64,000 bases of DNA from JANQRA01 sp035550735 (lineage in GTDB: Bacteria > Actinomycetota > Acidimicrobiia > Spongiisociales > ZC4RG35). The translations under genes and the position numbers were made by a program. The stretch covers positions 28,456-92,455 of the forward strand of contig DASZOM010000046.1 of the NCBI GenBank assembly GCA_035550735.1, written 5' to 3'. This document shows, one piece after another, positions 24,948-32,966 of the stretch. Positions within the stretch are counted from its first letter, which is position 1. Each line of letters opens with the position of its first letter. The notes under the pieces were generated by a model that was given only the letters and a program-made list of their open reading frames with translations, was not told the DNA's origin and did no database searches.

Positions 24948-27161
24948 TCAGAGGGCGATGTCCTCGGGCCGGACCGGGGCCCGGGCGATGTCGCGGCCGG
25001 TGGCGGTGCGGATCGCGGCGAGGACCGCAGCAGTCGATGAGATGGTTGGGGGCTCACCGACCCCCTTCGCACCGAAGGGGCCCCAGGAGCCATCCTGTTC
25101 GATCAGCAGCGCCTCGACGTCGGGGGCATCGAGGATCGTGGGCAGCAGGTAGTCGGTGAAGTTCGGGTTACGGATCACCCCACCCTCGATCACGAGCTCC
25201 TCCATGACGGCGAGCCCCACCCCCTGGAGGATCCCGCCTTCGATCTGGCCCCGGATCGACTCCGGGTTGAGCGCCCGGCCCACGTCCTGGGCGGTGTCGA
25301 CCCGCACCACGCTCACCATCCCCAGCTCGGCATCCACATCAACTACGGCTCGGTGACCCGCCACGGCGAAGTCGGCGTGGACCACCCCCTGCCCGTCCTC
25401 GTCGGAGGCGGTGGTCGGGGGATGGCGAAAAGTCGAGGTCTCCTCCCAGCCCTCGGACGCCAGCACCGCCATCGGCACCAGCAGCTCCCCTCCACGCTTC
25501 ACCCCGCCGTCGTCGAGATCGTCGCCGTCATGCCGGTCGAGGATCCGGGATCGGAGTGTGGTGGCCGCCTCGAGCACTGCGCCGCCGGAGACCTGGGTCT
25601 GACGCGAGGCGGAAGTGGAGCCCGCGGACCCGATCTGTGAGGTGTCAACGTGACGCACCACCACGGTGCTCACCCCCAGGGCGGTGCGGGCGATCTGGGC
25701 GAGCACGGTGACCAGTCCCTGGCCGACCTCGATGGCAGCCGTCTCCACCACGAAGCCCTCGTCGCTCAGCCGCACTCTCGCAACGGCGAAGTCGTCGTGG
25801 CCCTCGGAGAACCCGAGGTTCTTGATCCCGATGGCATATCCGACGCCTCGGGTGACATGCTCCGGATCCGAGGTCAGGCCGCTCCCACCCGGAGGAGTGG
25901 AGACGTCGTCGGCGGACGGGAGGGGCATGGCGGCCAGCGAGTCGATCACGTCCACCACCGGGAGCGGCGTGGTGATCAGCTGACCGGTGGTTGGGATGAC
26001 GTCACCGGTGGCCAATGCGTTGCGCCGCCGCACCTCCAGCGGGTCCAGCCCGAGACGATCGGCCAGCTTGTCCATCTGCGCCTCGTAGCCGACACACACC
26101 TGCACAGCGCCGAAGCCACGCATCGCCCCACAGGGCGGGTTGTTGGTACGAGCCCCGGCACCGTCCACCTGGACCGAGACGCATCGGTAAGGCCCGACGG
26201 CGAAGTAACAGGCGTTGGCGAGCACCGCCGAGGTGGTAGATGCGTAGGCGCCACCGTCGACGAGGACCCGTGCCTCGACCCGGACGAGACGACCGTCCTC
26301 GTCGGCCTCGTGGCGATACCACATCCGTGCCGGATGCCTGTGCACGTGGCCGGTGAACGACTCGGAGCGGTCGTACACCATCTTCACCGGCTGGCCGGTG
26401 TGGAGGGCGAGCATGCACAGGTGGATGTGGAGGTTGACGTCCTCACGGGCCCCGAAGGCGCCTCCGATCCCGGTGGGATGGGACCGCACCTGGTCGGGGC
26501 GGAGGCCGAGTGCCTCCACCACCTGCTCCTGGTCGACGTGGACGAACTGGCTCGTCGCATAGAGGTCGACTCCCCCGTGACCGTCGGGCACCGCCAGCCC
26601 GGCCTCGGTGCCCAAAGGGGCCTGGTCCTGCATCCCCACCTCGTAGTGGCCCTCGACGACAACGGTCCCGCGGGCATCGGGATCACCACGACGTATCCGG
26701 ATGCGTCGGAACACGGCGTCAACCGCGTCGGCCTCCTCGATGTCGACGAACGGCTCGAGGACGTCGTATTCGACTGCGACCGCCGCTGCCGCTCGTCGGG
26801 CGGTGTCCTCGTCCTCGGCGGCGACGATCGCCACCGGCTCACCGAAATAGCGGACGACATCGGCGGCCAGGACGGGCTGGTCGGGATGCTCCAGGCCAAA
26901 CAGGCCCGTCCCGGTGACGTCCTCGGCGGTGAGCACGGCGTGGACGCCGCCGATGGCGAGCGCTGGGGCGATGTCGATCGAGACGATCCGGGCGTGGGGA
27001 TGAGGGCTGCGCGTGGTGGCTCCCCACAGCATCCCCTCGGACACCAGGTCCGAGGCGTACTCGAAGCTGCCTTCGAGCTTGGCGACGCCGTCGGGGCGAA
27101 GCGGCGAATCACCCACCCCGCCGGCGACACGCGTCGGTGCCCCCACCGTGTCGACGGTCAC
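24948..27161 (-). CDS. Xanthine dehydrogenase, molybdenum-binding subunit
   Basis: A 737-residue large subunit that holds the molybdenum cofactor and oxidises hypoxanthine and xanthine to urate. It has GGAFGAREDVNLHIH, NNPPCGAMRGFGAVQ with the conserved substrate-side Arg, AAIEVGQGLVTV, and GAKGVGEPP near the C-terminus, whose Glu is the catalytic base in the family. GTG at 27161 overlaps the stop of the 2Fe-2S subunit gene (GTGA), fixing the start; a longer frame to 27452 is spurious. Purine specificity comes from the neighbouring purine genes, not from motif alone. Confidence 0.9.
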   Translation of the reverse strand: MTVDTVGAPTRVAGGVGDSPLRPDGVAKLEGSFEYASDLVSEGMLWGATTRSPHPHARIVSIDIAPALAIGGVHAVLTAEDVTGTGLFGLEHPDQPVLAADVVRYFGEPVAIVAAEDEDTARRAAAAVAVEYDVLEPFVDIEEADAVDAVFRRIRIRRGDPDARGTVVVEGHYEVGMQDQAPLGTEAGLAVPDGHGGVDLYATSQFVHVDQEQVVEALGLRPDQVRSHPTGIGGAFGAREDVNLHIHLCMLALHTGQPVKMVYDRSESFTGHVHRHPARMWYRHEADEDGRLVRVEARVLVDGGAYASTTSAVLANACYFAVGPYRCVSVQVDGAGARTNNPPCGAMRGFGAVQVCVGYEAQMDKLADRLGLDPLEVRRRNALATGDVIPTTGQLITTPLPVVDVIDSLAAMPLPSADDVSTPPGGSGLTSDPEHVTRGVGYAIGIKNLGFSEGHDDFAVARVRLSDEGFVVETAAIEVGQGLVTVLAQIARTALGVSTVVVRHVDTSQIGSAGSTSASRQTQVSGGAVLEAATTLRSRILDRHDGDDLDDGGVKRGGELLVPMAVLASEGWEETSTFRHPPTTASDEDGQGVVHADFAVAGHRAVVDVDAELGMVSVVRVDTAQDVGRALNPESIRGQIEGGILQGVGLAVMEELVIEGGVIRNPNFTDYLLPTILDAPDVEALLIEQDGSWGPFGAKGVGEPPTISSTAAVLAAIRTATGRDIARAPVRPEDIAL

Positions 27162-27628
27162 GGAGCGCCCCCGGCGAGTCCCTCGAGGGCGCGGATGATC
27201 GCCCCGTAGCCCGTGCAGCGGCAGATGTTGCCCGCCAGAGCCTCCTTGATCTCGGCCCGGGACGGGTTGGGGGCCCGCTCGAAGAGCTCGGTGGCGGCGA
27301 CCACGATCCCGGGTGTGCAGAACCCGCATTGCACCGCACCCGCTTCGAGCATCGCCCGTTGCACCGGGGCGAGCTCGCCACCGACCGACACCCCTTCCAC
27401 AGTGCGCACCTCCGACCCCTCTGCGTCGGCGGCCATCACCAGACAGGAGCACACCAGCTCACCGTCGAGCAACACCGAGCAGGAGCCGCACTCCCCCTGG
27501 TCGCACGCATTCTTGGATCCAGGCAGCCCGAGCTGATCACGAAGGAGGTCGAGAAGACTCGCCGGCACCGTCACCCGGACGCTGGCCTGCTCCCCATTGA
27601 GCCGGAACGAGACGATCACCGAAGGCAC
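27158..27628 (-). CDS. Xanthine dehydrogenase, 2Fe-2S subunit
   Basis: A 156-residue electron-transfer subunit with two 2Fe-2S clusters. The plant-ferredoxin-type ligands are CDQGECGSC (about 42-50) plus a later Cys, and the helical-domain ligands are CGFC (about 101-104) and CRC (about 136-138). It starts with GTG at 27628, overlapping the FAD subunit gene by 13 bp, and its TGA overlaps the molybdenum subunit start. The order FAD, Fe-S, Mo is that of three-gene molybdenum hydroxylases. Confidence 0.93.
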   Translation of the reverse strand: MPSVIVSFRLNGEQASVRVTVPASLLDLLRDQLGLPGSKNACDQGECGSCSVLLDGELVCSCLVMAADAEGSEVRTVEGVSVGGELAPVQRAMLEAGAVQCGFCTPGIVVAATELFERAPNPSRAEIKEALAGNICRCTGYGAIIRALEGLAGGAP

Positions 27629-28410
27629 CTCATCAACAGCCTGCGAGCCAGCACACCTGCGGCATGACGTCTGTAGGCCTCGGTGGAGCGATGATCGGTG
27701 ATCGGCTGCACCTCTTCGGACACGAGTCGGGCGAACTCGACGAGGTCGGCTTCCGTTGGGCGAGCCACCGCCGAGATCATCTCCTCGGCGCGCATGGCGC
27801 GAATCGGGGTGGGAGCCACCGAGCCGAGGCCGATGGTCGTCCTTCCATCGTCGGACCTGGTCACCACGGCGCAGACCGTGGATATCACCATCGCGTTGCG
27901 CACGCCCACCTTGGCGAAGTGCTGGCGATCGGGAAGCTGCTCGGGCAGGACGACGGCAGTGATCAGCTCGTCTTCGGCACGTGCGGTCTTCTTGACACCC
28001 GTGAAGAACTCAGACCAGGGGAGGTTGCGACGACCTCGTGACGAGGTCAACTCGATGTGGGCGTCGACGGCGGCAATGAAGGGATGACCGTCACCCGCCG
28101 GGCTGGCCGTGCCCAGATTCCCGCCGATCGTGCCGGCGTTGCGGATCTGGGGCGATCCCACCGTGCGGGCCGCCTGGGCCAGCGCCAACGGTCCGTCACG
28201 TTCGATGCGTCTCCAGGTGACGCCGGCCCCGATGCGACTCCCGTCCCATTCGGACAACTCCGCCACCCGACGCAGCCCGACGATGTGCTCGGGGCGGTGA
28301 CGCCCGAAGTTGACCTCTACCATGAGGTCGGTGCCCCCGGCGAGGGGTGTGGCGCCGGCGACGACTGCGGCCAGGGCTTCGTCCAGGGACGTCGGGTGGT
28401 GGGCCTGCAC
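27616..28410 (-). CDS. Xanthine dehydrogenase, FAD-binding subunit
   Basis: A 264-residue flavin subunit that passes electrons to NAD. Landmarks are TPLAGGTDLMVEVN (about 18-31) and SPQIRNAGTIGGNLGTASPA, both flavin-binding motifs of the CO-dehydrogenase/XDH medium subunit. GTG at 28410 is the first start after the upstream stop at 28424-28426 and gives the usual beginning (VQAHHPTSLDEALAAV). The frame continues 99 bp further upstream but that part lies in the deaminase gene. Confidence 0.9.
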   Translation of the reverse strand: MQAHHPTSLDEALAAVVAGATPLAGGTDLMVEVNFGRHRPEHIVGLRRVAELSEWDGSRIGAGVTWRRIERDGPLALAQAARTVGSPQIRNAGTIGGNLGTASPAGDGHPFIAAVDAHIELTSSRGRRNLPWSEFFTGVKKTARAEDELITAVVLPEQLPDRQHFAKVGVRNAMVISTVCAVVTRSDDGRTTIGLGSVAPTPIRAMRAEEMISAVARPTEADLVEFARLVSEEVQPITDHRSTEAYRRHAAGVLARRLLMRCLR

Positions 28411-28423
28411 TTGCGGCGGAAAG

Positions 28424-29782
28424 TTACCCGGCCAGATCCGCAGCCAGGCGGTTGTGCGTCTCCACCAGGGATCCCACTTCGACCCCGACCACGTGGCCAT
28501 CGGCGACAAGGGGACGACCTCCCACCCAGGAGTGATCGACCTGCACCGGGGCGCAGAGGACCACCGCGGCGACGGGATCGTGGAGAGCGCCTGCGAACTG
28601 CACTCGATCCAGGTCGACGGCTATCAGGTCGGCGGCGTATCCGTGGGCGAGCACACCGATGTCGTCGCGGCCCAGGACACGGGCACCTCCGGCGGTCGCC
28701 ATCTGCAACGCATCGCGGGCGGTGAGGAGGGGTCCCGAGCCCATGCCGGGCGAGACGGCGAGACGATTGAGCAGCAGTGCCTGACGTGCCTCGGCCAGCA
28801 TGTTTGAGGAGTCGTTGGAGGCGGACCCGTCGACACCGAGCCCGACTGGCACACCGGCCTCCCGATACCGGGCGACGGGCGCCATCCCGGAGGCGAGACG
28901 CATGTTCGACGTGGGGCAATGGGCCACACCGGTCCCGGCCTGCCCCATCCGGGCCACCTCTTCGTCGGCGACATGCACGGCGTGGGCGTACCAGACGTCC
29001 TCACCGACCCAGCCCACGCTCTCCATCAGGGCGACGGGGCGGAGACCGAATCCGTCGAGGCAGTACTCCTCCTCGTCTCGGGTCTCGGCGATGTGGGTGT
29101 GGAGATGGGCTCCCTGGCTCCGGGCCAGGGCCGCCGTCTCACGCATCAGGTCGAGGGTGACCGTGAATGGCGAGCATGGCGCCAACACCACGCGCCGCAT
29201 GGCCCCCCTCTCCGGGTCGTGATGCTCCTCGATCGCTCGGACCGAATCGGCGAGCACGTCGTCTTCGTCCTCGACCACTTGGTCGGGCGGAAGCCCACCC
29301 TCCGACTCCCCCAGGCTCATCGACCCCCGTGAGGCATGGAAGCGGATGTTGAGACCCTCGGCCCCGCGGAACTGGTCGTCGATGGCCGACCCGTGGGGCC
29401 ACAGGTACTGATGGTCGAACACCGTGGTGGCCCCGGACAGCGCCAGCTCGACCAGCCCGAGACGGGTGGCCGTCGACACGTGGTCCGGCGTCATTCTCGA
29501 CCACACCGGATAGAGCCGGGTGAGCCAGTCGAACAGGCCGGTGTCCTGGGCTCCGGGGAAGGCACGGGTCAATGTCTGGTAGAGATGGTGATGGGTGTTG
29601 ACCAGACCGGGGAGCACGATGTGCCCGGTCATGTCGACGACCTCGTCGGCGGTGGCCGGGATGTCCTCGGTCGGGCCGACGTTCTCGATCCACCCGTCCC
29701 GGGCGTAGAGCCCGCCATGGGGGATCTCCCGCCCGTCCATGGTCACCAGGACGCGGGCGTTCCGAATCAGCAGCGTGGACAT
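28424..29782 (-). CDS. 8-oxoguanine deaminase-type amidohydrolase
   Basis: A 452-residue metal-dependent deaminase with LPGLVNTHHHLYQTLTRAFP and GAQDTGLFDWLTRLYPVW, then RFHASRGSMSLGESEGGLPP, a pattern I recognise from 8-oxoguanine deaminases. Metal ligands are HHH (about 64-66), a His in HTHIAETRDEEEYC and Asp in GVDGSASNDSSN. It would make urate directly from 8-oxoguanine, so its product joins the xanthine dehydrogenase branch. A TAGCTT -10 box lies 9 nt before the ATG. It leads the operon deaminase-XDH(FAD, FeS, Mo)-adenine deaminase. Guanine or a related base is the alternative substrate. Confidence 0.83.
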   Translation of the reverse strand: MSTLLIRNARVLVTMDGREIPHGGLYARDGWIENVGPTEDIPATADEVVDMTGHIVLPGLVNTHHHLYQTLTRAFPGAQDTGLFDWLTRLYPVWSRMTPDHVSTATRLGLVELALSGATTVFDHQYLWPHGSAIDDQFRGAEGLNIRFHASRGSMSLGESEGGLPPDQVVEDEDDVLADSVRAIEEHHDPERGAMRRVVLAPCSPFTVTLDLMRETAALARSQGAHLHTHIAETRDEEEYCLDGFGLRPVALMESVGWVGEDVWYAHAVHVADEEVARMGQAGTGVAHCPTSNMRLASGMAPVARYREAGVPVGLGVDGSASNDSSNMLAEARQALLLNRLAVSPGMGSGPLLTARDALQMATAGGARVLGRDDIGVLAHGYAADLIAVDLDRVQFAGALHDPVAAVVLCAPVQVDHSWVGGRPLVADGHVVGVEVGSLVETHNRLAADLAG

Positions 29783-29791
29783 CGAGACACC

Positions 29792-29813
29792 AAGCTACCC
29801 AGGCCCATAGAGT
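29792..29813. promoter_or_regulatory. Divergent leaderless promoters of the purine-breakdown operons
   Basis: Minus-strand TAGCTT (29797 to 29792) ends 9 nt before the ATG at 29782. Plus-strand TAGAGT (29808-29813) ends 9 nt before the ATG at 29823. Only 40 bp separate the start codons, so one regulator bound here could control both sides. Confidence 0.5.
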
Positions 29814-29822
29814 CGCCGGCAC

Positions 29823-31106
29823 ATGACATTGCGTAGCGAATCCATGACCCGATGGGCGCAGCGTCTCGGGGCGGCGTCTGCCCGGATCGCGGCCGACTTC
29901 CCCGGGGAGCGTCCCGACCGCCAGCCGGTGCACACGGTCTACGGCGGCGCCCAGCTGTTCTCCTCTTCGACGACGACTCGCCTCGGTGAGCTCGCCCTCG
30001 AGTTCGCGGGACGATGGGTGCCCGAGAGCTCGGACCTGGGAGCCATCCTCGGTCTCCAGCCCGATCTGGCGGAGCGGGTCCATGGAGCCGTCCTCGAGAA
30101 GCTGGGGCGTGAGCCGGTGGAGGACTTCAGGATCGACTTCGAGGACGGGTACGGCAACCGGGCCGACGAGGAAGAAGATGGGCACGCCGTCTCCACGGCC
30201 CGGGAGGTGACCGCCGCCGCGGCGGCCGGGACCCTGTCACCCTTCATCGGGATCCGGGTCAAGTCGCTCTCCGGGGAGCTGCATCGCAGGGCGCTGCGGA
30301 CCCTCGACCTCTTCGTGACCACCCTCGCCGAGGAAGGGAGCGTGCCCGACGGCTTCGCCGTCACCATCCCCAAGCTCCAGGACATCGCCCAGGTGCAGGT
30401 GGTGGTGGAGGCGCTCGCCGAGCTGGAGTCGGCCCTCGGCATATCGACCATCCCCATCGAGCTGATGGTGGAGACCCCTCAGATGATCTTCGATGTCGAT
30501 GGCAACGGCGGGGTGCGCAAGTGGATCGAGGCGGGGGAAGGTCGGGTTCGCGGAGCCCATTTCGGGACCTACGACTACACCGCCTCGCTCAACATCACCG
30601 CGGCCTACCAGTCGATGGACCATCCGGCGTGTGACTTCGCCCGTCACGCACAGCAGGTGAGCCTGGCCGGGACCGGTGTCTGGCTGTCCGACGGTGCCAC
30701 CAACATCATGCCGGTCGGCGACGACCCATCCGTGGTGCACCACGCCATGCGGCTCCACTACGACCACATCCGCCACTCGCTGTCCCATGCCTACTACCAG
30801 GGCTGGGACCTTCATCCCGCCCAGCTGGTGACCCGTTTCGCCGCCGTCTTCTCCTTCTTCCTCGAGGGTCTGGACGCCGCCGGCGGACGTCTGTCCAATT
30901 TCGTGGAGTCGGCGGCCAAGGCAACCCTGATCGGCGACGTGTTCGACGACGCCGCCACCGGACAGGGACTGTTGAACTACTTCCTGCGCGCAATCAACTG
31001 TGGTGCGATCACCGAGGCCGAAGCCACCGCCAGGACCGGGCTCACCGTCGACGAGCTACGGACCCGATCGTTTCTCCGCATCCTCGAGGGCAGGCGGGGG
31101 ACGTAG
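29823..31106 (+). CDS. HpcH/HpaI/CitE-like aldolase-superfamily protein (DUF6986 type)
   Basis: A 427-residue protein with a TIM-barrel pattern of the pyruvate/PEP-utilising aldolase superfamily: DFRIDFEDGYGNRADEEED, PFIGIRVKSLSGELHRRAL, VTIPKLQDIAQVQVV, PIELMVETPQMIFD with the metal-binding Glu, and RGAHFGTYDYTASLN. That superfamily includes malate synthase and citramalyl-CoA lyase. I place it with the DUF6986 group by remembered similarity. It is divergent from the xanthine dehydrogenase operon and followed by uricase-side genes, so a role in handling glyoxylate from allantoin breakdown is plausible but not shown. Confidence 0.65.
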   Translation: MTLRSESMTRWAQRLGAASARIAADFPGERPDRQPVHTVYGGAQLFSSSTTTRLGELALEFAGRWVPESSDLGAILGLQPDLAERVHGAVLEKLGREPVEDFRIDFEDGYGNRADEEEDGHAVSTAREVTAAAAAGTLSPFIGIRVKSLSGELHRRALRTLDLFVTTLAEEGSVPDGFAVTIPKLQDIAQVQVVVEALAELESALGISTIPIELMVETPQMIFDVDGNGGVRKWIEAGEGRVRGAHFGTYDYTASLNITAAYQSMDHPACDFARHAQQVSLAGTGVWLSDGATNIMPVGDDPSVVHHAMRLHYDHIRHSLSHAYYQGWDLHPAQLVTRFAAVFSFFLEGLDAAGGRLSNFVESAAKATLIGDVFDDAATGQGLLNYFLRAINCGAITEAEATARTGLTVDELRTRSFLRILEGRRGT

Positions 31107-31119
31107 GGTGCTCCGAGGG

Positions 31120-31323
31120 TCAGATCTGTTCGTCGTCTAGCAGCAACCGGCGACGACGCATCTCTTCTTCGACGACTCGAAGCGGGCTCTCATCGCTGTC
31201 GAGGTACTCACGGTCCTCGTCACCCATCTCGGTCTGGAGATATCGATGGTGGTCCATCAACTCTTGATCGTCCCACTCCTCGATGGGACGATCCTCGTCC
31301 GCCGGCAGGCGCTGTTGGGTCAT
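31120..31323 (-). CDS. Small acidic protein of unknown function
   Basis: A 67-residue, highly charged protein rich in Asp, Glu and Arg with no hydrophobic segment: IEEWDDQELMDHHRYLQTEM, then DEDREYLDSDESPLRVVEEE and a basic RRRRLLL patch before the end. It is probably helical. ATG at 31323 is preferred to a longer frame starting at 31488, which would overlap the STAS gene on the other strand. No family recognised. Confidence 0.6.
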   Translation of the reverse strand: MTQQRLPADEDRPIEEWDDQELMDHHRYLQTEMGDEDREYLDSDESPLRVVEEEMRRRRLLLDDEQI

Positions 31324-31434
31324 GGCGTCAGGTGCCCCCGGGGGACCTGCCCCAAACCCCCGGAATGCGCTGGATCGCCGGTTTGCCCTCCCTTCAACCC
31401 TGGTAGCCTCGCCGGCCACCGCCGAGCAGGGACC

Positions 31435-31782
31435 ATGAGCCAGATCGAGGACGTCGGACCCGCCTCGCTGGCCTACGAGCACCTCCACCTGGACGACCGC
31501 GAAGTGCTGGTTCTCCGAGGCGATATCGACCTCTCCAACGTCGACCTTCTCCGCACGGCACTGGCCGGGCTCACCGGACCACTAAGGGTGGTCGACTTCT
31601 GCTACGTCACATTCATCGAGACCATCGCCATCCACGCGCTGATCGATCACGATCGAGGTCTCCCCGATGGGGTGGATCTGCAGCTCGTCTTCAACCGCGA
31701 CAGCATCGTCGCCCGTGTCTTCTCGATCATCAGGGTCGACGAGATGTTCGACTGCGCCGAGTGCCACTCGGAGTACCACTAG
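31435..31782 (+). CDS. STAS-domain protein, anti-anti-sigma-factor-like
   Basis: A 115-residue STAS fold: VLVLRGDIDLSNVDLLRTAL (about 24-43), then PLRVVDFCYVTFIETIAIHA (about 49-68) and a C-terminal helix. In SpoIIAA-type anti-sigma antagonists the second stretch reads VTFIDSSGL with a phosphorylated Ser; here it is VTFIETIAI, so the phosphoacceptor and following Gly are gone. It ends with two Cys and two His (CAECHSEYH), unusual for STAS and possibly metal-binding. No anti-sigma kinase is adjacent. ATG at 31435 has AGCAGGGA as a weak Shine-Dalgarno. Confidence 0.75.
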   Translation: MSQIEDVGPASLAYEHLHLDDREVLVLRGDIDLSNVDLLRTALAGLTGPLRVVDFCYVTFIETIAIHALIDHDRGLPDGVDLQLVFNRDSIVARVFSIIRVDEMFDCAECHSEYH

Positions 31783-31837
31783 ACAACGGGCACACCGGTT
31801 CTCCTGTCGGCGGGGAGGCAGCGCGGAGCGGTCGCTG

Positions 31838-32650
31838 TCAGCGAGTGACCGTCAGGGAGATGTCCCCGTATGGCTCGGAGACGGGGTGGAACACCGTCCC
31901 CTCCCACTCCATGCCGAAGCGGGTGAGGTCGAACGGAAGGTGATGCTGATTGGGGAGACGCAGCCTCATCTCCTCGATCTCGGGCACCGCGGCGAGCACG
32001 GCCTCTCCCATCAGATAGCCCTGGTGCTGCACCGAGGCCGACCAATCCGCGAAGAACCTCTCCGCCAGGGTGGAGCGAACCTTCCCCCAGGTGAGAGAGG
32101 TGTCGGCGGGGAGCGCCGTGTAGCGCCACTCCGCGGTCACCGAGGTGGCCAGGATGCGGTCGGATGCCTCGGGGAGGATGGTGAACTCGTCGGTCGGGAA
32201 GCCCTCGAAGGCCGAGCCCGTGGTCTTGAGGACAATCAGACCCTCGACGCCGGCCCAAGTCGCCTCCTCGCTCCCGCGCACGACACGGGCGATCCGCTGC
32301 TCCGAGCGACCTCCGAGGAAGCCCGTGGGGGTGCTCGGCTCCCATGTCCGCTGTCGCAGCGAGATCTCCGCCCGATGCACGTCGACCCGGTCGAGGAATC
32401 GTCGGCTGAGCACCACCGCGAAGGCCTCGAGGTCCTGGGTGAGGTGCTCCTGGGCCAGTCCGTAGATCGTGTTGCGCACGGTGTCGGTGGGAAGCACCGC
32501 GCTGTTGTCCCCCGAGGTGTAGGCCGCTTCCACTTCGCCTTCCAGGATGACCTGCACGGTGAGGTCGATGAAGTCATCCCGGTCGTCACCCCGCAGGACC
32601 TTGGAGACCCGCACGTCCGTCTTGCCCCAACGTGTGGCTCCGAGCGGCAT
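31838..32650 (-). CDS. Urate oxidase (uricase)
   Basis: Cofactor-free oxidation of urate to 5-hydroxyisourate. The 270-residue two-T-fold protein has WGKTDVRVSKVLR (about 8-20) with the catalytic Lys, NSAVLPTDTVRNTIYGLA (about 49-66) with the catalytic Thr, and the C-terminal LPNQHHLPFDLTRFG. It is last in the minus-strand group allantoinase, allantoicase/OHCU decarboxylase, HIU hydrolase, uricase, with a 1-bp gap after HIU hydrolase. That proximity fits direct hand-over of unstable intermediates. Confidence 0.95.
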   Translation of the reverse strand: MPLGATRWGKTDVRVSKVLRGDDRDDFIDLTVQVILEGEVEAAYTSGDNSAVLPTDTVRNTIYGLAQEHLTQDLEAFAVVLSRRFLDRVDVHRAEISLRQRTWEPSTPTGFLGGRSEQRIARVVRGSEEATWAGVEGLIVLKTTGSAFEGFPTDEFTILPEASDRILATSVTAEWRYTALPADTSLTWGKVRSTLAERFFADWSASVQHQGYLMGEAVLAAVPEIEEMRLRLPNQHHLPFDLTRFGMEWEGTVFHPVSEPYGDISLTVTR

Positions 32651-32651
32651 G

Positions 32652-32966
32652 TCAACTCCCCCTGTAGGTCGTGTAGGCGAACGAGCTCAAGAGGAGCGGC
32701 AGGTGATAGTGCTCCCGTCCCTCATCGACGTCGAAGACGACATGGACGAAGGGGAACATCGGGTTCCCGTAGGCACCAGTCTCGAACCCGAGGCGATAGC
32801 GACCACCTGGCAGGTCGCCAAAGCCGGCGATCCGGCCGTCGTGGTCGGTGTCCATCTCGAGGAGCGTCTCCCAGTCGTCGTCCACGGCGCGGGAGAGATG
32901 GACCCGCATGCCCGACGCCGGCTCCCCGGTCGACGTGTCGAGCACATGGGTGCTGAGTGTGCTCAT
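32652..32966 (-). CDS. 5-hydroxyisourate hydrolase (transthyretin-like)
   Basis: Hydrolyses 5-hydroxyisourate to OHCU. The 104-residue protein has the N-terminal LSTHVLDTSTGEPASGMRV with the catalytic His and Arg, and the diagnostic C-terminal YRGS. ATG at 32966 has GGAGG upstream (AGGAGGAGCG), and the ATG overlaps the stop of the allantoicase fusion gene (ATGA). The cytoplasmic form is expected as no signal peptide is present. Confidence 0.95.
   Translation of the reverse strand: MSTLSTHVLDTSTGEPASGMRVHLSRAVDDDWETLLEMDTDHDGRIAGFGDLPGGRYRLGFETGAYGNPMFPFVHVVFDVDEGREHYHLPLLLSSFAYTTYRGS

Noticed and set aside
25650..27209. Long antisense frames inside real genes, such as 519 codons opposite the xanthine dehydrogenase genes and 572 codons at 40531-42249 opposite acs
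   Set aside because: Codon bias with G/C at third positions leaves few stops on the other strand. These frames have low-complexity, Arg/Pro/His-rich products with no domains, while the opposite frame encodes a recognised enzyme along its full length.
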